Assembly (NCBI GenBank): GCA_002256385.1
Contig: NKJD01000020.1
Coordinates: forward strand, 1 to 58,229
DNA from: Flavobacterium sp. BFFFF2
GTDB lineage: Bacteria; Bacteroidota; Bacteroidia; Flavobacteriales; Flavobacteriaceae
Reading direction: 5' to 3'
DNA: 58,229 bases
This document shows positions 16,278 to 24,356 of the stretch, piece after piece. Each line of letters starts with the position of its first letter. Positions within the stretch are counted from its first letter, which is position 1. The position numbers and the translations under genes are program-made. Under the pieces are notes generated by a model that did no database searches, had not been told where the DNA came from, and saw only the letters and a list, made by a program, of their open reading frames with translations.

Positions 16278-17042
16278 TTAATCGTTTAATTCAACCCCCA
16301 CAGGGCAATGGTCCGAATGGCGGGCGTCGGGCAATATAAAAGCGCGTTGCAAACGGTTGCGCAATGGCTCACTGGCCAAGCAATAATCGATGCGCCAGCC
16401 TTTGTTGTTGTTGCGCGCGTTGGCACGGTAACTCCACCAGCTATAACTGTGCGGTGCGGAATTGAACAACCGAAAAGTATCTATAAATCCGTGTTCCATA
16501 AATTGGTCAATCCACGCGCGTTCCACAGGCAAAAATCCGGAAACATTGGCGTTTCTGATTGGATCATGAATGTCAATGGCTTGGTGACAAATGTTATAAT
16601 CTCCACAAATCACCAAATTCGGAATCTGGGATTTCAGTTGATTAACATACGATTGAAACAAGTCCATGTAGTCAAACTTATGGCCTAAGCGTTCAATGTT
16701 CGTGCCTGACGGCAAATACAAACTCATGACAGAAACCGTGTCAAAATCCACACGGATGTTGCGCCCTTCGGCGTCCATCATTGGAATGCCCGTCCCTTTT
16801 TCGACATGATTGGGCTTGATTTTACTCAAAATTGCTACGCCGCTGTACCCCTTTTTTTCGGCCGGAAACCAATACTGGTAGTGATAGCCCAAGGCGGTGA
16901 ATCCTTCAGCAGGAATTTGGTCTTCGGTGGCTTTAATTTCTTGCAAACACAACACATCCGGATTGGTTGATTCCAGCCACGACAACAAGTCTTTGGTTAA
17001 GGCAGCACGAATGCCGTTTACATTATAAGATACAATTTTCAT
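16278..17042 (-). CDS. xth: Exodeoxyribonuclease III (AP endonuclease)
   Basis: This Mg-dependent enzyme cuts DNA 5' to abasic sites and degrades 3' ends in base-excision repair. The family blocks are present: NVNGIRAA at the start, LQEIKA, SGVAILSK, YLPSGTN, GDYNICHQAIDIHDP, SWWSYR, WRIDYCLAS and the C-terminal DARHSDHCPVGVEL with the catalytic Asp-His pair. I chose the ATG at 17042, giving 254 residues and an N-terminus that begins directly with the first strand. The frame's 21 extra upstream codons have no family counterpart. Confidence 0.94.
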   Translation of the reverse strand: MKIVSYNVNGIRAALTKDLLSWLESTNPDVLCLQEIKATEDQIPAEGFTALGYHYQYWFPAEKKGYSGVAILSKIKPNHVEKGTGIPMMDAEGRNIRVDFDTVSVMSLYLPSGTNIERLGHKFDYMDLFQSYVNQLKSQIPNLVICGDYNICHQAIDIHDPIRNANVSGFLPVERAWIDQFMEHGFIDTFRLFNSAPHSYSWWSYRANARNNNKGWRIDYCLASEPLRNRLQRAFILPDARHSDHCPVGVELND

Positions 17043-17248
17043 ACGCAATTTAATCTCCGTAGTAAGGACTTCAAAAGTAGCCAATTTGGTTTCAACGCGA
17101 ACCACTGTAATTTTTAATTTTCTATGAAAAAATCAAAACATGAAGTTGGCAGTTTTTAATGTGCCTTTTATTTTACATGCCAATCGGCTGCTTTATTTGT
17201 AGCAAATAAAGATCAAATGTAACGATTTGGATTGGCTATTGTCATTTT

Positions 17249-17425
17249 AACCCAAATTATGCATTAGAAATTTACTACATGGAAAAATGACTGCAAATCT
17301 GGAAATGTACTCCTTTTTTTATCCTCAACGTAGCGCTGCTACACCTGCGGTAAAAAAAGTCCGTGCACTCCCAGCTTTTTTGTCCTTTTCCCCTTCATTA
17401 CAAAGTCTAATGCATAATTTGGGTT
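17249..17425. repeat. TAGCGCTGCTA-core repeat element, copy B (MITE-like)
   Basis: This 177-bp element is bounded by perfect 20-base inverted repeats: AACCCAAATTATGCATTAGA (17249-17268), whose reverse complement is at 17406-17425. The core palindrome GTAGCGCTGCTAC is at 17330-17342. Its left 54 bases match the short element at 31998-32054, and 17315-17392 matches copy A. No open frame of note lies inside. It occupies most of the 540-base gap between xth and the channel gene; the rest holds only the channel promoter. Confidence 0.8.
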
Positions 17426-17554
17426 TAAAACCCTAGAGAAACGTTAAACTTATTAAACTATTGCGTAAGCTGGGATAAAAATCAAAAGGTTGATGGCTGA
17501 AAAAAAACCAACATTTTATAACTTTTGTTTGTTAGGTGTTATACCTATGTACCT

Positions 17555-17562
17555 TATTTTTG
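17555..17562 (+). promoter_or_regulatory. Bacteroidota-type -7 box for the mscS-like gene
   Basis: TATTTTTG matches the TAnnTTTG -7 consensus of Bacteroidota. A TTTG at 17528-17531, 23 bases upstream, is a possible -33 box with long spacing. Transcription from here would start after 17565. This excludes the frame's earliest start at 17525 and supports the ATG at 17582. Confidence 0.45.
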
Positions 17563-17581
17563 CCTGCAAATTCAGTCATTT

Positions 17582-18400
17582 ATGAAACGCGCCACAGACC
17601 TTTCTCTTTTTACTCTTGATTCATATTGGGACGACTTTGTTAAGCTTTTACTCAGCTATTCTCCCAAGGTCGTTTCTGCTTTAATCATTTTGATCATTGG
17701 TATTTATGCCATCCGATTTACCAACCGCATGGTCAAAAAAATCATGCTTAGACGCGATTTTGACCCGACCTTGTCGAAATTTTTGGCTGACAGCCTCATT
17801 TGGTCATTGCGCGTATTGTTGTTTATTACTTTTATTTCAAAATTAGGCATTGAAACCTCCTCCTTTGTAGCCATTTTGGGAGCGGCAGGTTTGGCAGTAG
17901 GCCTTTCATTGCAAGGCTCATTGGCCAACTTGGCGGGCGGTGTCTTGATTATTTTGTTTAAACCTTTTCGGGTCAATGACACCATTGAAGCACAAGGTGT
18001 GGTTGGGCAAGTAATTGAAATCCAAATTTTTGTAACCAAATTGCTCACCGCTTCCAATCAGACGGTGTTTATTCCAAATGGCGGATTGTCAAACGGTACC
18101 ATTATCAACTATTCACTCGAAGGCAAACGCCGCGCCGATTTAAACATCGTGCTTGCGTATTCAGCAGATTTGCATCTGGCCAAGCAACGTTTAATGGCGG
18201 TGATGAACGAGCATCCAGCGGTTTTACAAGACCCCGCACCGAGCCTAGTTGTTCAAGACTTGTCCGAAACAGGGATTCATGTGGTTTTGCGTCCTTGGGC
18301 ACTGAACGCCGACTTTGGAAAAGTGAGTTCTGAAGTATTGGAACAAAGCAAAACGGCACTCGATTTGGCCGAAATCCTATTGCAATCGGGTAAAAAATAA
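17582..18400 (+). CDS. Small-conductance mechanosensitive channel (MscS family)
   Basis: The protein releases solutes on hypo-osmotic shock. It has three membrane helices (about residues 25-45, 70-90 and 95-125). The pore helix carries the Gly/Ala pattern GAAGLAVGLSLQGSLANLAGG, followed by the cytoplasmic beta domain with LFKPFRVNDTIEAQG and FIPNGGLSNGTIINYS. The 272-residue length is typical. The C-terminus ends DLAEILLQSGKK, where family members usually end in a xGIxIPFPQ-like strand. One extra C in the ATCCT run near 18382 would give an IPIAIG ending, so a late frameshift is possible. Confidence 0.9.
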   Translation: MKRATDLSLFTLDSYWDDFVKLLLSYSPKVVSALIILIIGIYAIRFTNRMVKKIMLRRDFDPTLSKFLADSLIWSLRVLLFITFISKLGIETSSFVAILGAAGLAVGLSLQGSLANLAGGVLIILFKPFRVNDTIEAQGVVGQVIEIQIFVTKLLTASNQTVFIPNGGLSNGTIINYSLEGKRRADLNIVLAYSADLHLAKQRLMAVMNEHPAVLQDPAPSLVVQDLSETGIHVVLRPWALNADFGKVSSEVLEQSKTALDLAEILLQSGKK

Positions 18401-18402
18401 TT

Positions 18403-18501
18403 GGGAGCACGGCAATCCGTTTCAAAACGCGTGCGACGCCTGCTGTCCACTGTATCTTTTGCCAAGGCAAAAGGATGCCGTTCCCATCAGGGCTAGGAAG
18501 G
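18403..18501. repeat. Interspersed hairpin repeat after the channel gene
   Basis: This GC-richer block contains ATCTTTTGCC (18454-18463) facing GGCAAAAGGAT (18466-18476, one bulge) around an AA loop, flanked by ACGGCAATCCG and CATCAGGGC. Its layout resembles intergenic hairpin repeats I recall from other Flavobacteria. It may also act as the end of the channel transcript. No coding potential is apparent. Confidence 0.45.
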
Positions 18502-18541
18502 CGGTTTGGGTTTTTAAAGAAGTTCGCATAAATTTTCCAAA

Positions 18542-19219
18542 ATGAAGAAACTATTGATCATATTTATATCGACAATCTGTTTTGCATTTACTTGCAAAAA
18601 AGCGATAGTGGACAGTTATATTCAAAAAGGAATAAAAATAGATAGCATAAAAATAGCTGACAAAAAAAGGCGATTTGAAATATTTTTGACAATTCCTGTT
18701 TCGAAAATCAAAAAGCTTGATTTACTAATTAAAAAAGAAATTCTAGAGGATAAAGCAGCATTTATAAATATGGTCAACGAAAATATAAAAGAAAACAATG
18801 GTAAAATATCTTTTATCGGAAGTGATTATTCTTGTGTGTTGAATCATATTTTTGATAACAAATTTATTATAAGCTACAATTTCATAAACTCACAATATAT
18901 AGGAGGAACAGCCCACGGGATTTCTAGATTTAAGAGTTATAATTATGATTTAAAAAAAGGTAAATTTATTAATTTCAATGATTATTTTCATCTAAAGTCT
19001 GATGCAGATTCTACTTATTTACTGAGTGCAATAACAAAGAGAATTAACCGAAAAGGTGTAGAAGTAAACACACTTGAAAGAATCAAATTCAATATTTTGA
19101 AGGATAGTATTTCTTTTAATTTTGACAACTATGAAATTGCAAGTTATTCAGAAGGTTTAATTCAAGCAAAAATTTCAAAAAATGAGATCGGGCGCTTAAT
19201 CAACAGCAACTATCGGTAA
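18542..19219 (+). CDS. Lipoprotein-like protein with DUF3298-type domain
   Basis: This 225-residue protein has an N-terminal signal with a possible lipobox (AFTC, cysteine 18). The C-terminal half matches the DUF3298/RsiV-like pattern: Y-x-G-G-T-A-H-G, then KGKFINFNDYF, and SFNFDNYEIASYSEGLIQAKIS. Related domains occur in RsiV and in polysaccharide deacetylase PdaC, but the function of stand-alone forms is unknown. The gene is markedly AT-rich and Lys/Ile/Asn-rich compared with its neighbours, consistent with acquisition by transfer. It stands alone before the toxin-antitoxin pair. Confidence 0.65.
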   Translation: MKKLLIIFISTICFAFTCKKAIVDSYIQKGIKIDSIKIADKKRRFEIFLTIPVSKIKKLDLLIKKEILEDKAAFINMVNENIKENNGKISFIGSDYSCVLNHIFDNKFIISYNFINSQYIGGTAHGISRFKSYNYDLKKGKFINFNDYFHLKSDADSTYLLSAITKRINRKGVEVNTLERIKFNILKDSISFNFDNYEIASYSEGLIQAKISKNEIGRLINSNYR

Positions 19220-19362
19220 GCGCGATTTATTACAATAGCTCAATTTTTTCATTGGAATAAACAATCTAGAGCAAAATATTCCCGCAGCGGGTCTGTCACT
19301 GAGCCGCAAAACGAAATTCAGAGCCATGGCATTTTTGAAAAATAGATATAATAAATATACTG

Positions 19363-19393
19363 TTGAAAATAGTTGTCTAATTAGTTAACTTTG
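19363..19393 (+). promoter_or_regulatory. Promoter of the toxin-antitoxin pair
   Basis: TTG (19363-19365), a 20-base spacer and TAACTTTG (19386-19393) match the Bacteroidota -33/-7 promoter. The toxin start codon at 19398 lies only five bases downstream, so the transcript would be nearly or completely leaderless. The antitoxin is expected to bind nearby, but no clear operator palindrome is visible. Confidence 0.5.
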
Positions 19394-19397
19394 TGGT

Positions 19398-19742
19398 TTG
19401 AATTACACGAGACAAATAATAGCATATAAAAATTATTTTCTTGACTTTTACGAGCATTTACCAGACAAGACCCAATCAAAGATTGAATGGACATTGAACC
19501 TAATTCGGGTCACTCCACAAGTTCCTGAAAAATATTTTAAACATTTGGAAGGTACAAAGGGTCTTTATGAAATTCGCGTAGAGGTGGGCAATCAAATTTA
19601 TCGAATTTTTTCATTTTTCGACAAAGGAAACTTAGTGGTGCTCGGGAATGCTTTTCAAAAGAAATCGCAAAAGACACCAAAAAATGAATTAGAAAAAGCA
19701 ATCAAAATAATGGCAGAATATCAAAATGAAAACAAAAAATAA
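19398..19742 (+). CDS. HigB/RelE-like toxin (Gp49 family)
   Basis: This 114-residue basic protein of the phage-derived Gp49/HigB group of RelE-fold ribosome-dependent mRNA interferases has the expected segments [57 protein letters not shown] and a C-terminal helix. It precedes and overlaps an XRE-type antitoxin gene by 17 bases, the order usual for higBA. The start codon must be TTG, because an in-frame TAA lies 12 bases upstream and no ATG or GTG occurs before the conserved part. Confidence 0.85.
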   Translation: MNYTRQIIAYKNYFLDFYEHLPDKTQSKIEWTLNLIRVTPQVPEKYFKHLEGTKGLYEIRVEVGNQIYRIFSFFDKGNLVVLGNAFQKKSQKTPKNELEKAIKIMAEYQNENKK

Positions 19743-20028
19743 CATCACAACATTAGACCAAATACTTGATAAAAAATATGGTAAAAAAGGTCAGCCCAAA
19801 CGGGAACAATGGGAACAAGAATTTGAGGCATTCAGACTTGGTGTTTTACTTGAAGAAGCAAGAACAAAGCTGGGAATGACTCAAGAAGAACTTGCCGAAA
19901 AATGTGGGACAAACAAATCATATATTTCACGCATTGAAAATAATTCGTCTGACATACGCCTTTCTACTTTGATGAAAATTATTCAACAAGGACTTGGCGG
20001 ACACTTAAAATTGACACTTCATTTGTAA
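19726..20028 (+). CDS. HigA-like antitoxin, XRE family
   Basis: This is a 100-residue protein with a C-terminal helix-turn-helix of the XRE/Cro type ([37 protein letters not shown]). The N-terminal 35 residues are charged and are expected to bind and neutralise the toxin. Antitoxins of this type also repress their own operon. Its start lies inside the toxin gene, so the two are translated together. GC content and codon use resemble the neighbouring AT-rich lipoprotein gene, which suggests a small transferred block. Confidence 0.88.
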   Translation: MKTKNNITTLDQILDKKYGKKGQPKREQWEQEFEAFRLGVLLEEARTKLGMTQEELAEKCGTNKSYISRIENNSSDIRLSTLMKIIQQGLGGHLKLTLHL

Positions 20029-20086
20029 TGGCTGCGATAAGGTATTGACCATAACACCTCATACTAAAACAGGGATTCTGCTCTAT

Positions 20087-20681
20087 TTACTCGATTTCAG
20101 CAAATGGACGTACAATTTTCCCTTGCTGAATATCTACTAAGTTTGCGCCGAATGGGTCAAAATCTGTTTTCTTCCAACTTTTTTTCTTAAAGAAGTGGTT
20201 TAAACTATTTTGATTGAAGCGAAAAATGAGGATTTTTTGTTCCAGATTGTCACTTTTTTGCACTGCATAGCAGCGCTACGGAGTAATAAAAAGGGGCAAT
20301 ATGGGGCGAAAAGACCATTTTGCAGCCAATTGAAAATAGTTTAAATCACTTCAAAGTAAAAGCGTATGCCAAATAATCGCCGTGTAAAGGAAAATGAGAA
20401 GATTTTTCAGGATCGGGAGTAAAGGTAAAATGCAACGCTAAAATATCGTTTTCCTGATGCTTTAATTCAACATCAAAACAATTCCCATCATTGAGCATTT
20501 GGCTAATAATATCTTCGTTCAATTTGTCGGCTTGCTTGCCAATATGTGCGGGTAAAATGGCTAAGCCTAGCATGTCATTGTTTTCACCATTAGGCCTTTT
20601 TAAAACCCAATAATGCTTTAACCGCGTTGCATCTTTTGTTTCGCAGCTACATAGTTGTAGTTTGTCTGATACTTGGCACAT
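20087..20681 (-). pseudogene. Conserved hypothetical gene interrupted by a MITE-like element
   Basis: The 5' part (ATG at 20681) reads 111 residues, starting MCQVSDKLQLCSC and ending GDYLAYAFTLK, and stops at a TGA inside the inserted element. Beyond the element the same strand continues as FKKKSWKKTDFDPFGANLVDIQQ... to a TAA at 20087. Removing the element plus two duplicated bases joins the two parts in frame as DYLAYAFTFKKKSW, giving about 143 residues. I do not recognise a named domain. A truncated protein may still be made from the 5' part. The joined frame is strong evidence that this was once one gene. Confidence 0.75.
20192..20352. mobile_element. MITE-like element with terminal inverted repeats
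   Basis: This 161-bp element has ends that are inverted repeats: GAAGTGGTTTAAACTATTTT (20192-20211) and, on the other strand from 20352, GAAGTGATTTAAACTATTTT, 19 of 20 identical, with weaker pairing further in. The inside, read on the minus strand, holds a CCTTTTTAT...CGTAGCGCTGCTA...AAAAAAGT core like copies A and B. The flanks both carry AAA on the plus strand, and a 2-bp duplication restores the host frame. It encodes no transposase, so it would be a non-autonomous element moved in trans. A related end is at 1-30. Confidence 0.75.
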
Positions 20682-20710
20682 GGGTTGTTTGATTACTTAT
20701 GTTTCGACAA

Positions 20711-20881
20711 TTAATCTTCTTTTTTCCGATTGAAGCGGCGGTATAACAAAAAAGCGATGCCAATTAAAAAAACGACAGGCAAAAAACTCCCCAATAATAC
20801 CCCAGTTGCATAGCCCGCATTGGGTGCGTCTTTTAGTTTTTGCGCAATGGGGGCCTGCGCCAATAGAATCCATCCGATCAT
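20711..20881 (-). CDS. Small single-pass membrane protein (56 residues)
   Basis: An ATG two bases after the stop of the enoyl-CoA hydratase gene opens a 56-codon frame. The protein has a short N-terminal part, one strong membrane helix (about residues 28-48, TGVLLGSFLPVVFLIGIAFLLY) and a basic end (RRFNRKKED), so the C-terminus should face the cytoplasm. It is not assignable to a family. The tight spacing suggests cotranscription with the hydratase gene. Confidence 0.55.
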   Translation of the reverse strand: MIGWILLAQAPIAQKLKDAPNAGYATGVLLGSFLPVVFLIGIAFLLYRRFNRKKED

Positions 20882-20883
20882 GC

Positions 20884-21654
20884 TTACTTCTTTTTAAATT
20901 GATTCAATGCGTTTTTGGTAAAATCAGACAATACCAATTGCCCAGAAATAGCAGCCCGCTCTAACAATAATTGGTCCCAGTGTTCGGTTCCTTGCCAAGT
21001 AATTTCTTTTAACGATTTCATGGCATCGCGGTGGTAGTTACGCAACTGCTCCAAATACAATTGAAGTGCTTCATCCATAAGTTGTTCGGTTTCAAACACC
21101 TCATTATATAGTCCTTTTTCAAGCGCCCAAGCGGCAGATTTCCACTGATCGGGGACAAAGGCCAAAGCCGACATGGCCGTGGATCCAATTTTACGCGAAA
21201 CAGCGGGTTCAATTACAAATGGGCCAATGCCGATGGCAATTTCAGATAATTTAACAGCCGCTTTTTCGGTAGCAAAAACGACATCGCAAGCCGCAGCCAA
21301 GCCAACACCGCCGCCTACCGTTTTACCTTGTACACGGCCAATAATCCATTGTGGACATCGCCGCATGGCATTGATTACCCGCGCAAATCCAGAGAAAAAG
21401 GCCAAGCCTTCGGCTTCATTGGTCACTGCCAACAATTCATCAAACGAAGCGCCTGCACAAAACGGCCCCGATCCGTTGCTTTGCAATACAATGGCTTTGA
21501 CAGACTGGTCTGTTGCCAACTGCCGAAATGCGTACTCGGTAGCTTGCAATTGAGCCGACGGAAAGGAATTGCCTGCCGGATGGGCAAAAGTGACAAAAGC
21601 GATACCCCGATCGGTTTGAATATCTAAAAAAGAGCCTGTATGGTCAGTTGACAT
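20884..21654 (-). CDS. Enoyl-CoA hydratase/isomerase family protein
   Basis: This is a crotonase-fold enzyme of 256 residues. It has the oxyanion-hole segments CAGASFDELL and GKTVGGGVGLAAACDVVFA, and the region that carries catalytic carboxylates (KLSEIAIGI, GPFVIEP). Members hydrate or isomerise enoyl-CoA in fatty acid, amino acid or phenylacetate breakdown. The exact substrate is not clear. Only one of the usual two catalytic glutamates is obvious, so an isomerase or methylglutaconyl-CoA-type reaction is possible. It is followed by a small membrane protein gene two bases away. On the other side the tRNA-Ala gene diverges. Confidence 0.85.
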   Translation of the reverse strand: MSTDHTGSFLDIQTDRGIAFVTFAHPAGNSFPSAQLQATEYAFRQLATDQSVKAIVLQSNGSGPFCAGASFDELLAVTNEAEGLAFFSGFARVINAMRRCPQWIIGRVQGKTVGGGVGLAAACDVVFATEKAAVKLSEIAIGIGPFVIEPAVSRKIGSTAMSALAFVPDQWKSAAWALEKGLYNEVFETEQLMDEALQLYLEQLRNYHRDAMKSLKEITWQGTEHWDQLLLERAAISGQLVLSDFTKNALNQFKKK

Positions 21655-21732
21655 ATCACATGTATTAGACAGCTAAAGTAGCATAATTGCGCAAAAAAAT
21701 GAATAGCTGTGCGCTTACATTAAAGAAAAACG

Positions 21733-21740
21733 TATATTTG
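21733..21740 (+). promoter_or_regulatory. -7 box of the tRNA-Ala promoter
   Basis: TATATTTG matches TAnnTTTG and ends 11 bases before the mature tRNA 5' end. A clear -33 TTG is not visible at the right spacing. Confidence 0.5.
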
Positions 21741-21751
21741 CCGCGTCAAAC

Positions 21752-21828
<77 letters not shown>

Positions 21829-21829
21829 G

Positions 21830-21853
21830 AAGTCCCTTCGGGGACTTTTTTTA
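21830..21853 (+). terminator. Intrinsic terminator with TTCG tetraloop after tRNA-Ala
   Basis: AAGTCCC and GGGACTT pair (21830-21836 with 21841-21847) around a TTCG loop, followed by a run of T. It starts two bases after the tRNA CCA end. Confidence 0.9.
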
Positions 21854-21885
21854 TTTAATCACATTTCCTGCGAAACCTATTTAAC

Positions 21886-22623
21886 ATGATGGAACGCTTG
21901 ATTTCATATCCAATTTCTGTGGTGTACTACCTTTCTTTTGGGTTGGTACTTGTGATTTTTCATCCTATACAATGGCTTTGTTTGCATCTGAGCGGCTATG
22001 AAGCCCATAAAAGAAGTGTTGATTACATGAATTTCTTGCTCATTGGGTGTTCCAGAATGTTGTTTACCCGCTACACCATTACTGGCAAAGAAAAAATTCC
22101 GTTCAACGTACCATTGATTATCGTTTCAAATCACCAGAGTCTGTATGACATCATTGGGTTTATTTGGTTTTTCAGGGCTTATCATATCAAATATGTGAGT
22201 AAAAAAGAATTGGGAAAAGGCATACCAAGCGTGTCGTTTAACCTCCGTCATGGCGGTTCGGCGCTGATTGACCGCAAAGATCCTAAACAAGCTTTGCCAG
22301 CCATTAAAGCGTTGGGTGAATATATTGAAAAAAATGTGCGCAGCGCCTCGATTTTCCCAGAAGGAACCCGCAGTAAAAATGGAAAAACCAGAGCCTTTGC
22401 ACCCAATGGCCTCAAAATTTTATGTAAAAACGCCCCTTCTGCATATGTGGTTCCAATTACCATTAATGACTCATGGAAAATGACTAAATTTGGCGTTTTC
22501 CCGATGGGACTCGGAAGTGCATTGCAATTCATTGTTCATGACCCCATAAAAGTGGGCTCATGTTCATTTGAAGAGCTTCTCGAAAAAACAGAAAGCGCAG
22601 TAAATAGCGCCATTAAATCTTAA
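21886..22623 (+). CDS. plsC: 1-acyl-sn-glycerol-3-phosphate acyltransferase
   Basis: This membrane-associated enzyme acylates lysophosphatidic acid to phosphatidic acid in phospholipid synthesis. It has a hydrophobic N-terminus (about residues 8-35), the HxxxxD motif in SNHQSLYDII, the substrate-binding FPEGTRSKNGKT motif and a VVPITI strand. The 245-residue length is normal. It is ten bases ahead of the acyl-ACP desaturase gene, and the two form a lipid-related unit with the HD gene. The second ATG, one codon later, is an equally possible start. Confidence 0.9.
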   Translation: MMERLISYPISVVYYLSFGLVLVIFHPIQWLCLHLSGYEAHKRSVDYMNFLLIGCSRMLFTRYTITGKEKIPFNVPLIIVSNHQSLYDIIGFIWFFRAYHIKYVSKKELGKGIPSVSFNLRHGGSALIDRKDPKQALPAIKALGEYIEKNVRSASIFPEGTRSKNGKTRAFAPNGLKILCKNAPSAYVVPITINDSWKMTKFGVFPMGLGSALQFIVHDPIKVGSCSFEELLEKTESAVNSAIKS

Positions 22624-22633
22624 ACCAACCAAC

Positions 22634-23620
22634 ATGTCAATACAAAATGTGCGGCTCGAAGTCATGCAATTCTTAGAGAAAAATGTAGAGCAATATATCC
22701 AAGAATATTTAATCCCTGTTGAATCGATTTGGCAGCCTTCTGATTTTTTACCCAATTCAGAGTCAGATACTTTCTTTGAAGAAGTATTGCAATTGCGCGA
22801 AATTGCCAAGGACCTGCCTTATGACTTTTGGGTGGTTATGGTGGGCGATACCATTACCGAAGAAGCTTTACCCACCTACGAATCGTGGTTGATGCAAGTG
22901 GAAGGTATTGACAATGTGGAACGCAATGGTTGGGCGCAATGGATTAGACAATGGACCGGCGAAGAAAACCGCCACGGCGACTTGCTTAATAAATATTTGT
23001 ATTTGTCGGGCAGAGTTAATATGCGCGAAGTGGAAATGACTACACAGCACCTCATCAATGATGGTTTTGATATTGGCACAGGCAGAGATCCTTATAAAAA
23101 TTTTGTGTATACCAGTTTTCAAGAACTTGCCACTTATATTTCGCACAACCGCGTGTCGCAATTGGCCAAAAAATACAGCGACCACAAATTGTCTAAAATG
23201 TGCAAAATGATTGCTGGCGACGAAATGCGTCACCACATGGCCTATTCTGAATTTGTACGCCAGATTTTTGCAGTGGATCCAAGCAATATGATGTTGGCTT
23301 TTCAGCACATGATGAAATTAAAAATCACGATGCCCGCGCATTATTTGCGTGAATCGGGCCAAAAAATAAGCACCGCTTTTGAATCATTCTCTGATTCGGC
23401 TCAAAAGCTCGGCGTTTATACCGCCGACGATTACGTTGATATTTTACGCAAGTTGAACACTATGTGGGAAATCGACAAAATTGGTTCATTAACCAGCGAA
23501 GCCGAAAAAGCACGCGACTATTTAATGAAACTACCCGATCGGATGGCGCGTATTTCAGAACGATTGGTGTTGCCTGAATTTACCCAAACCTTCAAATGGG
23601 TGGAACCAGCTAGGCTGTAA
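22634..23620 (+). CDS. Acyl-ACP desaturase (soluble, di-iron)
   Basis: This soluble ferritin-like desaturase introduces a double bond into acyl-ACP. The two iron-ligand helices are visible as EENRHG and DEMRHH, the ExxRH pairs of the FA_desaturase_2 family. ESW, the usual position of the first glutamate ligand, and the GDTITEEALPTYE segment also fit stearoyl-ACP desaturases. The 328-residue length is typical for bacterial members. It lies between plsC and the HD-domain gene with almost no spacing, which fits a role in setting membrane unsaturation. Confidence 0.92.
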   Translation: MSIQNVRLEVMQFLEKNVEQYIQEYLIPVESIWQPSDFLPNSESDTFFEEVLQLREIAKDLPYDFWVVMVGDTITEEALPTYESWLMQVEGIDNVERNGWAQWIRQWTGEENRHGDLLNKYLYLSGRVNMREVEMTTQHLINDGFDIGTGRDPYKNFVYTSFQELATYISHNRVSQLAKKYSDHKLSKMCKMIAGDEMRHHMAYSEFVRQIFAVDPSNMMLAFQHMMKLKITMPAHYLRESGQKISTAFESFSDSAQKLGVYTADDYVDILRKLNTMWEIDKIGSLTSEAEKARDYLMKLPDRMARISERLVLPEFTQTFKWVEPARL

Positions 23621-23621
23621 G

Positions 23622-24275
23622 GTGCAGGATTCCATTGTTTCAAAAACCATTCAGTTTGTTCGTGACACTTTGGCCGAGGCCGAAGGCGGTCACGATTGGT
23701 TTCACATTGAAAGAGTCTATAAATCGGCCATCAATATTGCCAACCATGAAGCAGGCGCCAACTTGTTAATTGTTCAATTGGCTTCGCTATTACATGACAT
23801 TGCCGATTCTAAATTTCATGGAGGCGATGAAAAAATTGGTCCTGAAAAGGCCAGACAGTTTTTAGAAAGTCAAGCGGTTGAAGCACCAATAGTTGAAGCC
23901 GTTATTGCCATTATTGAAAACATGTCGTTTCACAAATCAATTGAAGGCACCACTTACCAATCATTGGAATTGGACATCGTTCAAGATGCCGACCGTTTAG
24001 ACGCCATCGGTGCCATCGGTATTGCGCGCACCTTTAATTATGGCGGATTTAAAAACCGCAAGATATACGACCCAGCTATTTCACCCCAATTTTTCACCTC
24101 AAAAGAATCTTATAAAAAAAGTGATTCCCCTACTTTGAATCATTTTTACGAAAAATTATTATTGCTCAAAGACCTCATGACTACGCCTACCGCACAAGCC
24201 ATGGCAGAGCAACGACACGCTTTCATGGAAGCCTTTTTATCGCAGTTCTACGCCGAGTGGGAAGGGGAGTTTTAG
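23622..24275 (+). CDS. HD-domain phosphohydrolase
   Basis: This 217-residue protein of the HD superfamily has the metal-binding histidine in HDWFHIERV, the HD pair in LASLLHDIADSKF, and a later DADRLDAIGAIGIART segment, as in YpgQ/YedJ-type metal-dependent phosphohydrolases acting on nucleotides. The start is GTG, one base after the desaturase stop. The final 21 codons (QRHAFMEAFLSQFYAEWEGEF) occur again in altered form 6 kb downstream at 30239-30298. It is likely the last gene of the plsC unit. Confidence 0.88.
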   Translation: MQDSIVSKTIQFVRDTLAEAEGGHDWFHIERVYKSAINIANHEAGANLLIVQLASLLHDIADSKFHGGDEKIGPEKARQFLESQAVEAPIVEAVIAIIENMSFHKSIEGTTYQSLELDIVQDADRLDAIGAIGIARTFNYGGFKNRKIYDPAISPQFFTSKESYKKSDSPTLNHFYEKLLLLKDLMTTPTAQAMAEQRHAFMEAFLSQFYAEWEGEF

Positions 24276-24356
24276 TTTTGGCTTAAAATATTTATTAAAT
24301 CTTTTCTAAGGAATTGAACAGTAAAACAATTAGTTTTGACTTGTAATATTTGTTTT

